Shown here: one piece after another, positions 26,342 to 41,249 of the stretch
How positions within the stretch are numbered: position 1 is the stretch's first letter
How the letters are laid out: each line of letters starts with the position of its first letter
Origin: Leifsonia psychrotolerans
GTDB taxonomy: Bacteria; Actinomycetota; Actinomycetes; Actinomycetales; Microbacteriaceae
Reading direction: 5' to 3'
DNA: 64,000 bases
NCBI RefSeq assembly: GCF_013410665.1
Contig: NZ_JACCFM010000001.1
Span: 3,286,001-3,350,000 of the forward strand
The notes under the pieces: generated by a model
Told to the model about the DNA's origin: nothing
The model's input: only the letters and a program-made list of their open reading frames with translations
Databases searched by the model: none
Translations under genes and position numbers: made by a program

Positions 26342-26923
26342 ATGCCACGGGTGACCGGAACCAAAAAGGCGATTCTCGACGCGGCCCTGCAACTTGCAGC
26401 CACGAAGGGCATCACCGGCACCACCATGGACGAGGTTGCCGAACTCGCCGGGGTCGCCAAGGGCAGTCTGTACTACAACTTCACCAACAAAGATCAGCTC
26501 TTCGAAGAGTTGCTGGAGCAGGGGGTCGGTGCCCTCGCGGAGGTTCTGCGCGAGGCCCGGTCCGGTCTGCACGGATGGGCAGCGCTTGAGGCGCTCGTCG
26601 ACACGCTCCTGGGCCGCATTCAGGAGAATTCGGCGCTGGCGAAGCTGATGGCGTCAGAGATCTTCCGCACAGACCGAGCCTGGCAGAAGACGCTGTTCGC
26701 CCTGCGGCACGACGCCTTGGCTGAGTTCGCGGCGGCCATCGCCGAGTCGGCACCGGATTCGGCCGCGCGTGGCACGCATGACTTGATGGCCTCGAGTGTC
26801 TTCGGTGCCGTGCTGATGGGCGGGCTGGAATGGCTGGTCTTCGAGCCGGAGCGCACGAAGGATGAGGTGGCGGCGACGATCCTCCAAGCCCTCGGTGGTC
26901 AGCTGCGCCCTGCAGGCTCCTAG
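26342..26923 (+). CDS. TetR/AcrR-family transcriptional regulator
   Basis: 193 residues; the N-terminal HTH reads K-K-A-I-L-D-A-A-L-Q-L and T-T-M-D-E-V-A-E-L-A-G-V-A-K-G-S-L-Y-Y-N-F, a textbook TetR DNA-binding domain. The C-terminal half is helical ligand-binding sequence. It starts 33 nt after YhgE copy 2 with AGAAGAGG upstream. It most likely binds the palindrome at 23614-23627 and controls one or both divergent YhgE operons. A nested hairpin at 26934-27004 ends the operon. Confidence 0.88.
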   Translation: MPRVTGTKKAILDAALQLAATKGITGTTMDEVAELAGVAKGSLYYNFTNKDQLFEELLEQGVGALAEVLREARSGLHGWAALEALVDTLLGRIQENSALAKLMASEIFRTDRAWQKTLFALRHDALAEFAAAIAESAPDSAARGTHDLMASSVFGAVLMGGLEWLVFEPERTKDEVAATILQALGGQLRPAGS

Positions 26924-26933
26924 CCTGTCCCGC

Positions 26934-27004
26934 GATTCGGAGAATGGCGACGTCTGCGGCGTGTCGGGCGATCTCGCCCGGGGTGTCGCTCGATTCTCCG
27001 AATC
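26934..27004 (+). terminator. Nested inverted repeat after the TetR gene
   Basis: Outer 12-bp arms GATTCGGAGAAT (26934-26945) and ATTCTCCGAATC (26993-27004) enclose an inner hairpin GGGCGA/TCGCCC (26966-26979). No T tract. Probable transcription end of the TetR-YhgE operon. Confidence 0.5.
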
Positions 27005-27068
27005 CGGGCACAGGAGGTCGGTAGTCTGGAACGATTCCGCAGTCGCGGAACCGAAGGGGGCACCGTAC

Positions 27069-27458
27069 GTGAGCACACCTGAGTCCGTCGCTGCGCAGCC
27101 GGAGCCGATCCTCGTCACATTTGGTGATATTCAGATGACTGAACACTGGCTGGTGACGCCGCACGGAACAATGCCGCTGGCGGGCACCCAGGTCTTCGTC
27201 GCCGATCTGACGCGCGAAGAAAAGTACACTCCGGGCTGGGCCATCGCGTTGGCAGTCATCGGATTCTTCGTCTTCCTGCTGGGCCTGCTCTTTCTGCTGG
27301 TGAAAGAGACGCGCACGACAGGCTTTATGCAGATCACGGTGTCAAACGGAACCTTCACGTATCAAGCGGCTGAGCCGGTTCAGCTCAACCGCATGGGCCA
27401 GCTCTATGAATTGCAGAATCGGGCCAACTACGCACGTGGCCTGATCGCGCGGGCCTGA
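27069..27458 (+). CDS. Small single-pass membrane protein, unknown function
   Basis: The open frame begins at 26862, inside the TetR gene. GTG at 27069 is the sensible start because everything upstream lies in the hairpin region. The 129-residue product has a soluble N-terminus with M-T-E-H-W-L-V-T-P-H-G, one strong helix (about 58-80, I-A-L-A-V-I-G-F-F-V-F-L-L-G-L-L-F-L) and a C-terminal cytoplasmic part. I do not recognise a named domain; it looks like a conserved actinobacterial hypothetical. Confidence 0.65.
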   Translation: MSTPESVAAQPEPILVTFGDIQMTEHWLVTPHGTMPLAGTQVFVADLTREEKYTPGWAIALAVIGFFVFLLGLLFLLVKETRTTGFMQITVSNGTFTYQAAEPVQLNRMGQLYELQNRANYARGLIARA

Positions 27459-27535
27459 CTCACCATCACGCGCTTCGATGGGCTGCGCCCTGCGGCACGG
27501 CACCGCACGGACGAGCCCCTGCGATACCATGGGGT

Positions 27536-29282
<1,747 letters not shown>

Positions 29283-29294
29283 ACCCCCCGGGGG

Positions 29295-29345
29295 CTCTCG
29301 ACGCGCTCGATCAACGAAGTCCCGCTGGTCGAGAGCGTCGAGACC
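29295..29345. repeat. Dispersed palindromic element between purA and the amidase
   Basis: Inverted arms CTCTCGACGCGCTCGATCAACG and CGCTGGTCGAGAGCGTCGAG flank a 7-nt centre. This is a single copy of the same family as the 37291-38665 array. It lies between convergent genes, where it could act as a bidirectional terminator. Confidence 0.6.
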
Positions 29346-29367
29346 CGGGTGGGTAGGCTTCGGTCTT

Positions 29368-31098
29368 CTACCGCGAGAGCGGCGGAGTGCGCGGCGGCGC
29401 TACCCGACGATCGCCGGTCGCCTCGAACGCCGCGGCGATCTGGAGCAGCGCAGTGTCGTCGTAGGCGCGGCCCGCGAACGTGAGGCCCACGGGCATCCCG
29501 ATGTCGGCCATCGCACCCATCGGCACCGTCACGGTTGGAATGCCGAGGTGCCGGATCGCAAGGTTCCCGTTCGACACCCAGACACCATTGCGCCAGCCCA
29601 GATCGGCTGAGGCCTCGTTCACGTCCATGTCGGACCGACCGACGTCCGCAGCAGCGGGAAAGACTACGGCGTCAAGCCCGAGGTCATCCATCCACTCCTC
29701 GAGGTCGATGCGTCGCGTCTCCTCCAGCCCACGGATGCCGGACTCCAGATGCGGAATCTGCGTGAAGTGCTCGACCGGGTGCTCTCTGACCTGCCCCGGG
29801 TAATCCGAAATGTCGTCCTCGAACCCGTCGTAACGGTCGGGAAGTGCGCCGTCGGGCTGCGGAAAGATTGACGCGCCATCCACGTCCGCGAGGCGATCCA
29901 GAGTCGGATCGCCGTTCGCCCGCAGGAAATCGTCCCAGGCCCAGGCTGAGAGATCGACGATCTCACGTTTCAGGAAATCCGGGCCGACCAGCCCACGTGT
30001 GGTGATGGTGGGAGCGCCGGCGCGATCTCCCTCATAGTTCGAAACGGCGGGAAAGTCGACCAGAACAATCTCTGCCCCGGCGGTTTCAAGTGCGCCGCGC
30101 GCCGCATCCCAGAGCTCGATGACCGACGCGCGCGTGTCAATGCGCTGCCCGAGCGGACCGCCCAGGCTCGGCCGCGTCGACGTGCCGGCATCCGGGTCGG
30201 CATTCACATACATGCGCGGCAGGCCGAATCGTTTGCCGGCCAAGGGGGAAGGCGCCTCCGCCTGGGCCAGATCGCTGTAGTGGGTCGGGCGCACAGCGGA
30301 TGCCGCGGGCAGGCTGACCCAGGGTTGGGCTCGCCAGAAGTCGCCGCGGGTTTCTGGATCATCCGCGACGATCACCTCGAGCACCTCGAACAGGTCTGCC
30401 ATGGTGCGGGTGTGTGGCACGACGACATCCATCGTCGGAACGAGTGGCCAGTTACCGCGTGTCGAAATCACACCCCGCGAGGGGGTGTAAGCGCAGAGCG
30501 AGTTGTTCGAGGCGGGGGCTCGCCCGCTCGACCACGTCTCTTCACCCAGCCCGAACGCACCGAAGCTCGCCGCGGTCGCGCTACCCGAACCGTTCGACGA
30601 CCCTGACCCGAACGCGGCCGTCAGATAGTCCCCGTTGTACGGGCTCTCGGCACGCCCATAGACACCACGTTGCATGCCGCCATTTGCCATCGGCGGCATG
30701 TTCGTCAGCCCGATCAGCACGGCACCGGCGTTGCGCAACCGCCCAATGGTGAAGGCATCCCATTGCGCGACGAGGTGTTCGAACGCCGGTGAACCGGCCG
30801 CCGCAGTCAAGCCGGCAACCAAGTAGCTGTCTTTCGCGGTGTACGGAATGCCATCGAGAGGGCCACGAGTCGCAGCGCGTGCGCGGCGCTCGTCGGATGC
30901 GCGGGCGTCGTCGAGCGCGCTGGGATTGGAGACGACGACCGCGTTCAGTCGCGGACCGTTCCGATCGAAGGCAGCGATTCGAGCGAGAGAGGCGGTGACC
31001 AGCCCGACGCTGGTGACCCGTCCCGTTTCGAGTGCGGTCCGAAGCTCGGCGATGCTCGCCTCGGCAACCTCGAAGTCGGGGGCGAGCTGGCTCGGCAT
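29368..31098 (-). CDS. Amidase-signature family hydrolase
   Basis: A 576-residue cytoplasmic amidase. The Ser-cisSer-Lys triad can be placed: Lys89 in Y-T-A-K-D, the cis-serine in G-S-G-S-S-N-G-S-G (about 164-172) and the nucleophile Ser191 in T-W-S-S-G-R-A-P. The signature loop is G-S-S-N-G-S-G rather than the common G-G-S-S-G-G-S, and E-E-T-W-S-S replaces the usual G-T-D-T-G-G-S, so it belongs to a divergent subgroup. A long internal region (about 270-430) is larger than in many relatives. GGAGAC precedes the ATG. Substrate unknown; its operator at 31126 suggests induction by a ligand. Confidence 0.85.
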   Translation of the reverse strand: MPSQLAPDFEVAEASIAELRTALETGRVTSVGLVTASLARIAAFDRNGPRLNAVVVSNPSALDDARASDERRARAATRGPLDGIPYTAKDSYLVAGLTAAAGSPAFEHLVAQWDAFTIGRLRNAGAVLIGLTNMPPMANGGMQRGVYGRAESPYNGDYLTAAFGSGSSNGSGSATAASFGAFGLGEETWSSGRAPASNNSLCAYTPSRGVISTRGNWPLVPTMDVVVPHTRTMADLFEVLEVIVADDPETRGDFWRAQPWVSLPAASAVRPTHYSDLAQAEAPSPLAGKRFGLPRMYVNADPDAGTSTRPSLGGPLGQRIDTRASVIELWDAARGALETAGAEIVLVDFPAVSNYEGDRAGAPTITTRGLVGPDFLKREIVDLSAWAWDDFLRANGDPTLDRLADVDGASIFPQPDGALPDRYDGFEDDISDYPGQVREHPVEHFTQIPHLESGIRGLEETRRIDLEEWMDDLGLDAVVFPAAADVGRSDMDVNEASADLGWRNGVWVSNGNLAIRHLGIPTVTVPMGAMADIGMPVGLTFAGRAYDDTALLQIAAAFEATGDRRVAPPRTPPLSR

Positions 31099-31125
31099 GG
31101 GGTCTCCAACGTTCTTCAGATCATC

Positions 31126-31145
31126 TGTTGATCACATGATCAACA
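31126..31145 (-). promoter_or_regulatory. Palindromic operator upstream of the amidase
   Basis: TGTTGATCA-CA-TGATCAACA: 9-bp perfect arms around 2 nt, 27 bp before the amidase start. The shape resembles GntR/FadR-class operators. No candidate regulator gene is adjacent. Confidence 0.5.
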
Positions 31146-31737
31146 ACCCGCTGAATGTATCGAGGTCGTTGGCCGGTGTCAAGGTCCGAGTCGGCCCGTT
31201 CCGCCCTTTCGCCGCGGGGGGAAAGGGGGAGCCCTTTAGGGGTCGGATTCCGACACGCCCGGGTGGCGGGCTGGTTTGCGGGGGTGTGTGGATCCGCGTA
31301 TTGTTTTCTCTTGTCACCCCACAGGTTCGGAAAGCGAAACGCTCGCCGGCCTCAAGCGGGACCAATCCCAAGCAAAACAAAACGGACTTGTTCGTTCATT
31401 CTTTGTTTGATGAGTTTCATCTTCTTCGGGAGGTGGGGCGAAATTGTTTTAGCATCGTTGCCCCAGAGCGAAAGTCACTGTTTCAGTGGCCTGAAGTTGG
31501 GTGCGTCCGATCCTTGAGAACTCAACAGCGTGCACAATGTCAAATGCCAAAAACCTCGTACGTAGGGTCCCTTTCTAGGGGGTACCGCGTAGGAGATTCC
31601 TTTGGAAAACATTTATAACAACAAAGCAAGTCAGTAATGATTTGTTCTGTCAGTTTCAAACTTGTGTTCTTCCCGCCTATTCCGGTGGTGGAACACACTA
31701 GATGTGCCGGTCGCTTCGGTGGCTTGGCAATCAAACA
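31146..31737 (+). other. rRNA operon leader region
   Basis: No protein gene. GC-rich at first (31190-31340), then clearly AT-richer up to the 16S, as is usual for actinobacterial rRNA leaders. It should contain the rRNA promoter(s), which I could not place with confidence, plus the boxA-like element at 31514 and the upstream half of the 16S processing stem. Confidence 0.6.
31514..31528 (+). promoter_or_regulatory. boxA-like antitermination element in the leader
   Basis: TTGAGAACTCAACAG, the sequence commonly found before actinobacterial 16S genes. A close variant recurs in the 16S-23S spacer at 33571. Confidence 0.6.
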
Positions 31738-36863
<5,126 letters not shown>

Positions 36864-37028
36864 CTCAGTTTGAATAAGCTGCTATGCGTCCACTATGTGG
36901 TTCTCGATGTACGGTCGAGAACAACCGCCTTCATAGGCAAACAACAATTGAATAGTGCCGTCTTTCGAGTCGGTACACGCAAGATGTTGAAACAACTTGA
37001 CGACCACCCTGGTGGTTCATCACAAGAT

Positions 37029-37147
37029 GTTTCGGCGGCTATAGCGAGAGGGAAACGCCCGGTCACATTCCGAACCCGGAAGCTAAGGCTCTCAGCGCCG
37101 ATGGTACTGCAGGGGGGACCCTGTGGGAGAGTAGGACACCGCCGGAC
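37029..37147 (+). rRNA. rrf: 5S ribosomal RNA, operon copy
   Basis: 119 nt from GTTTCGGCGGCTATAGCGAG to CACCGCCGGACTT, with the conserved CCGAACCCGGAAGCTAAG core. It lies about 165 nt after the 23S and 18 nt before a strong terminator. Differs from the second copy (40899) at only two positions, 37036 and 37040. Confidence 0.96.
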
Positions 37148-37164
37148 TTAACTTAGAAACACAC

Positions 37165-37196
37165 AAGAAAGCCATCCCTTCGGGGGTGGCTTTCTT
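37165..37196 (+). terminator. rRNA operon terminator
   Basis: A 14-bp stem (one G-T pair) with a TTCG tetraloop: AAGAAAGCCATCCC / GGGGTGGCTTTCTT. The T-rich 3' arm makes it an intrinsic terminator. Confidence 0.88.
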
Positions 37197-37245
37197 GCGT
37201 TAACGCGCCGCCCGCCGATCGACCCCGCCCACCGATCGACCCACC

Positions 37246-38665
37246 GTTGATCGAGCCCACGTTGATCGAGCCCACGTTGATCGAGCCCACGTTGATCGAG
37301 CGTGTCGAGATCTCGTGACCGTGTCTCGGGGATGGCTCGCCGGGTCTCGACAAGCTCGACCAACGGAAGGGGCGTCGACCAGCGCAACCGTTGATCGAGC
37401 CTGTCGAGATCGCGTGACCGTGTCTCGGGGCGGCTCGCCGGGTCTCGACAAGCTCGACCAGCGGAAAGGGGTCGTCGATCGACCCAAACCGTTGATCGAG
37501 CGTGTCGAGATCTCGTGACTGCGTCTCGGGGATGGCTCGCCGGGTCTCGACACGCTCGACCAACGGAAGGGGCGTCGACCAGCGCAACCGTTGATCGAGC
37601 GTGTCGAGATCAGGTGAGGGCGTCTCGGGGGCGGCTCGCCGGGTCTCGACAAGCTCGACCAGCGGAATGGGCGTTGACCAGCGCAACCGTTGATCGAGCG
37701 TGTCGAGATCTCGTGACCGTGTCTTGGGGATGGCTCGCCGGGTCTCGACAAGCTCGACCAACGGAAGGGGCGTCGACCAGCGCAACCGTTGATCGAGCCT
37801 GTCGAGATCTCGTGAGTGCGTCTCGGGGTGGCTCGCCGGGTCTCGACAAGCTCGACCAACGGAAAGGGGTCGTTGATCGATCCCACCGTTGATCGATCCC
37901 ACCGTTGATCGAGCTTGTCGAGATCTCGTGAGTGCGTCTCGGGGGTGGCTCGCCGGGTCTCGAGGAGCACGACCAGCGGAATGGGCGTTGACCAGCGCAA
38001 CCGTTGATCGAGCGTGTCGAGATCTCGTGACCGTGTCTTGGGGATGGCTCGCCGGGTCTCGACAAGCTCGACCAACGGAAGGGGCGTCGACCAGCGCAAC
38101 CGTTGATCGAGCCTGTCGAGATCTCGTGACCGTGTCTCGGGGATGGCTCGCCGGGTCTCGACGAGCTCGACCAACGGAATGGGCGTCGACCAGCGCAACC
38201 GTTGATCGAGCGTGTCGAGATCTCGTGACCGTGTCTCGGGGTGGCTCGCCGGGTCTCGACGAGCTCGACCAGCGGAAGGGGCGTCGACCAGCGCAACCGT
38301 TGATCGAGCCTGTCGAGATCTCGTGACCGTGTCTCGGGGGCGGCTCGCCGGGTCTCGACGAGCTCGACCAGCGGAAGGGGCGTCGACCAGCGCAACCGTT
38401 GATCGAGCGTGTCGAGATCACGTGAGTGCGTCTCGGGGGTGGCTCGCCGGGTCTCGACAAGCTCGACCAACGGAAAGGGGTCGTCGTTGATCGATCCCAC
38501 CGTTGATCGAGCCTGTCGAGATCGCGTGACCGTGTCTTGGGGATGGCTCGCCGGGTCTCGACGAGCTCGACCAACGGAAAGGGGTCGTCGTTGATCGATC
38601 CCACCGTTGATCGAGCCTGTCGAGATCTCGTGACCGTGTCTCGGGGCGGCTCGCCGAGTCTCGAC
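37246..38665. repeat. Tandem array of 14 palindrome-containing ~99-bp units
   Basis: Three 15-bp units (GTTGATCGAGCCCAC at 37246, 37261, 37276) lead into units starting at 37291, 37390, 37491, 37590, 37689, 37788, 37904, 38003, 38102, 38201, 38299, 38398, 38502 and 38606; the last is truncated. Spacing is mostly 99 bp (range 98-116; the longer ones carry extra GTTGATCGATCCCACC pieces). Each unit has inverted arms of about 22 bp, GTTGATCGAGC(G/C)TGTCGAG and CTCGACAAGCTCGACCAAC, so each could form a hairpin or cruciform. Long open frames across the array on both strands result from the stop-free repeat and are not genes. No unique spacers, so not CRISPR. Confidence 0.95.
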
Positions 38666-38685
38666 CGGCGCAACAGCCGACGAGG

Positions 38686-39618
38686 TCACGTCTGGCGCCG
38701 GGCCACCGCGATCAGATCCTGGGCGGCCTGTTCGGCCGGGTGAGGACCGCTCAGCCAGATCGCCGAGAGCCGCCGGCGCAGCGTCACGCCCGTCACAGTG
38801 ACGGCGACGAGACGGCCGAGAGCGAGATCATCCGCGATGGCCAAATGACTCAGCACGCCCGGCGCGAGTCCGGAGGCAATCGCGGAGCGCACCGCGGCCG
38901 TACCAGCCAGCTCGATGAGCGGGCTGGCAAGCTCGTCGATTCCATCCGGCGATGAGCGGAGCAACTGCTCTAACGCGGTGCGCGTGCCCGAGCCCTCCTC
39001 GCGCGTGACCAGCGGTGTTCGGGCCAACTCCCTCGCGGAGAGTGGAGTCCGTCGTCTGGCCCAGGGGTGGCCAGGTGCCACCGCGACGTGCAGCGTATCC
39101 CAGCCAACCGGGGTCGAGCGGATGTCGGCGGGGATCTCGGGCGTCTCGATGAACCCGAGTGGCACGCTGCCGTCACGCACAAGCGCGATCACCTTCTCGC
39201 TGTTCGTGACCGTTTGGCCGATCTGGGTAGTGGTGTCGCCCGCAAGCGTCTGCTGCCTGCGCAACGCGAGCAGCCAGCGCGGCAAAAGGTACTCGGCGAT
39301 TGTCAGGCTCGCGGCCACAGGGAGCTGGAGTGTTGCCGCGGACCGCAGGGACTCGATGCCGGCCTCGAGGCGTTCCGCGGCAGCGATCACGTCGCCGGCC
39401 CAGTTGGCGACGATCAGGCCGGTTGGCGTGAGGGTGGAGCCGCGAGCCGAGCGCCGCACGAGGGTGGCACCCACGGTGACCTCGATGGCACGCATGCGCG
39501 CCGACACTGCCTGCTGGGAGATTCCGAGCCGCTGACCCACCTGGGTCAGGCTGCCGAGGTCGCCGAGCGCGACGAGCATCTGAAGATCGGACAGGCCGGG
39601 AACACGTGAGCCGAGCAT
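38686..39618 (-). CDS. LysR-family transcriptional regulator
   Basis: 310 residues. The N-terminal winged HTH (about 8-68) includes L-G-I-S-Q-Q-A-V-S-A-R-M-R; the C-terminal effector domain contains P-L-V-T-R-E-E-G-S-G-T-R-T, a pattern seen in CysB/CysL/YeiE-like regulators. GGAGG lies before the ATG. Divergent from the yeiH homologue with an 84-bp shared promoter region that includes a LysR-type dyad, so it most likely activates that transporter. Confidence 0.87.
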   Translation of the reverse strand: MLGSRVPGLSDLQMLVALGDLGSLTQVGQRLGISQQAVSARMRAIEVTVGATLVRRSARGSTLTPTGLIVANWAGDVIAAAERLEAGIESLRSAATLQLPVAASLTIAEYLLPRWLLALRRQQTLAGDTTTQIGQTVTNSEKVIALVRDGSVPLGFIETPEIPADIRSTPVGWDTLHVAVAPGHPWARRRTPLSARELARTPLVTREEGSGTRTALEQLLRSSPDGIDELASPLIELAGTAAVRSAIASGLAPGVLSHLAIADDLALGRLVAVTVTGVTLRRRLSAIWLSGPHPAEQAAQDLIAVARRQT

Positions 39619-39629
39619 GATCCTCCATC

Positions 39630-39646
39630 CACAACGTCAGGTTGTG
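39630..39646. promoter_or_regulatory. LysR-type dyad between lysR and yeiH
   Basis: CACAAC-GTCAG-GTTGTG, a perfect 6-bp inverted repeat with a 5-bp centre, 12 bp upstream of the regulator's ATG and 22 bp before a -10-like TACTGT (39668-39673) for the divergent gene. Confidence 0.65.
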
Positions 39647-39702
39647 ACCAGACAAGGATATGCCCTCTACTGTCGCTGTGCCGTGGCGATGAAAGTAGAA
39701 GT

Positions 39703-40821
39703 GTGAAGAAAATCTCTCCCACTCAGGATCCACCCGCCACCGTATCCTCAGCCACCGTATCCTCAGCCACCGTATCCTCAGCCACCGTATCCTCAGCCAC
39801 CGTGTCCGCCGGGCAGCTGACGCGCCGCCGTCCGCGCACCGTGCGCTGGCTGCCGGGAGTGACCGCCGCGGGTCTGGCGACGTTGGCCGCGTGGGGCATT
39901 CATCTTCTCGTTCCTGCTGTGCCGCTGCTCACCGCTGCGGTGGCGCTCGGCGTGATCGTGGCCCAGATCCCTGTAGCGAGGCCTGCCCTTGTGGGGCCGC
40001 TCGCGCCGGGACTGGGTCTCGCAGCGAAGCGCCTGATGCGCGTCGGGATCGTGCTGCTCGGACTGAAGCTCAGCCTGATCGACATTGCGCATCTGGGCTG
40101 GGTTGCCGTGGCCACGGTGATTGCGGTATTGGTGATCACCTTCGTTGGCACATACTGGCTGGGACGCCTGTTCAAGCTGCCGGGCCAGCAGCCGCTTCTG
40201 ATCGCGACCGGCTTCTCGATCTGCGGAGCATCGGCCATCGGTGCGATGAGCGGAGTGGTGAAGTCGAAAGACGAAGACACAGCCATCCCCGTCGCGCTCG
40301 TGACACTCTGCGGAACCCTGGCCATCGCGGTGCTGCCGCTGCTGTGGCATCCGCTCGGCTTTACCGAACTGCAGTTCGGGCACTGGGTCGGTGCCAGTGT
40401 TCATGATGTCGGCCAAGTCGTCGCGATCGCCCAGATGGCCGGGCCGCCCGCACTGGCCGTCGCCATCGTCGTGAAACTCACCCGAGTGCTCATGCTCGCG
40501 CCCATGGTCGCCATCGCTTCGGTTGCGACACGTCGACGCGAGGGGCCTGTCACCGCAGGCAAGCGGCCACCGATCGTCCCGCTCTTCGTAGTCGGTTTCA
40601 TCGCCGCCATGCTGCTGCGCACCTGTGTCGCGATTCCCGAACCTATCGCCGAGCTGTTCGATATCGCACAGACGATTGTGTTGGCGATGGCGCTGTTCGG
40701 CCTCGGCACGGCCGTGCGGCTTCGGGAGCTCGTGCGCACCGGGTGGCGCGCCGTGATGGTCGCCTTTCTGTCCTGGGCGCTGATCGGCGTCCTGGCCTGG
40801 GGTGCCGTCCAACTCGGCTAG
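39703..40821 (+). CDS. YeiH/UPF0324-family putative exporter
   Basis: A 372-residue membrane protein with about ten helices, including R-V-G-I-V-L-L-G-L-K-L-S, G-F-S-I-C-G-A-S-A-I-G-A and H-W-V-G-A-S-V-H-D-V-G-Q-V-V-A, which are signatures of the YeiH family (proposed sulfate or sulfur-compound exporters). The cytoplasmic N-terminus begins with five A-T-V-S-S repeats encoded by a 15-bp tandem repeat. The pairing with a divergent LysR regulator mirrors the E. coli yeiE/yeiH pair. GTG start; the ribosome site is weak. Confidence 0.85.
   Translation: MKKISPTQDPPATVSSATVSSATVSSATVSSATVSAGQLTRRRPRTVRWLPGVTAAGLATLAAWGIHLLVPAVPLLTAAVALGVIVAQIPVARPALVGPLAPGLGLAAKRLMRVGIVLLGLKLSLIDIAHLGWVAVATVIAVLVITFVGTYWLGRLFKLPGQQPLLIATGFSICGASAIGAMSGVVKSKDEDTAIPVALVTLCGTLAIAVLPLLWHPLGFTELQFGHWVGASVHDVGQVVAIAQMAGPPALAVAIVVKLTRVLMLAPMVAIASVATRRREGPVTAGKRPPIVPLFVVGFIAAMLLRTCVAIPEPIAELFDIAQTIVLAMALFGLGTAVRLRELVRTGWRAVMVAFLSWALIGVLAWGAVQLG
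39736..39810 (+). repeat. 15-bp tandem repeat inside the yeiH homologue
   Basis: Five units of GCCACCGTATCCTCA; the first four are identical and the last is diverged. They encode Ala-Thr-Val-Ser-Ser. A multiple of three keeps the frame, so copy number can vary without inactivating the gene. Confidence 0.9.
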
Positions 40822-40898
40822 TGGCTCGTGGCCGGCGGCCGATGGTCAGCCGCCCGCTGAATTGCACGTATGCTTAGGGCATAACAAAACTATGTGCT

Positions 40899-41017
40899 GT
40901 TTCGGTGGCCATAGCGAGAGGGAAACGCCCGGTCACATTCCGAACCCGGAAGCTAAGGCTCTCAGCGCCGATGGTACTGCAGGGGGGACCCTGTGGGAGA
41001 GTAGGACACCGCCGGAC
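40899..41017 (+). rRNA. rrf: 5S ribosomal RNA, free-standing second copy
   Basis: 119 nt, identical to 37029-37147 except T at 40906 and C at 40910. It is not preceded by 16S or 23S, stands 77 nt after the yeiH homologue on the same strand, and is followed by its own terminator. All conserved 5S elements are intact, so it could be functional if transcribed; no convincing promoter was found in the 77 nt. Confidence 0.93.
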
Positions 41018-41026
41018 TCCATTTTG

Positions 41027-41054
41027 AGAAAGCCACCCTTCGGGGTGGCTTTCT
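41027..41054 (+). terminator. Terminator of the second 5S gene
   Basis: A perfect 12-bp stem AGAAAGCCACCC / GGGTGGCTTTCT with a TTCG loop, then TGCTTT. Near copy of the rRNA operon terminator at 37165. Confidence 0.88.
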
Positions 41055-41249
41055 TGCTTTAACCGTTCCCTCTCTACACGGTGGTGCTGATAACCCCCCG
41101 CATCGCTTTCGACCGCACTGGAAGTGGTCCGGCGCTGCGTTTCATCGTCAACACCGGTTGAAGGATTTCTTCGCGTAAACGTGGACGTCCGAGTGGTTGG
41201 AGTTCACAGGGATGATTCGGAGGTCTGCGCGGGGAGGTACTGTCGATAA

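Noticed and set aside
37291..38665. Possible CRISPR array (regular ~99-bp spacing)
   Set aside because: The whole unit is conserved; there are no unique spacers, and no cas genes are nearby.
37153..38689. Several long overlapping open frames on both strands (up to about 500 codons)
   Set aside because: They run through the 99-bp repeat array, have no ribosome sites or recognisable domains, and exist only because the repeat unit lacks stops in several frames.
37029..41054. Composite transposon flanked by the two 5S copies
   Set aside because: No transposase or terminal inverted repeats; homologous duplication of the rRNA operon end is simpler.
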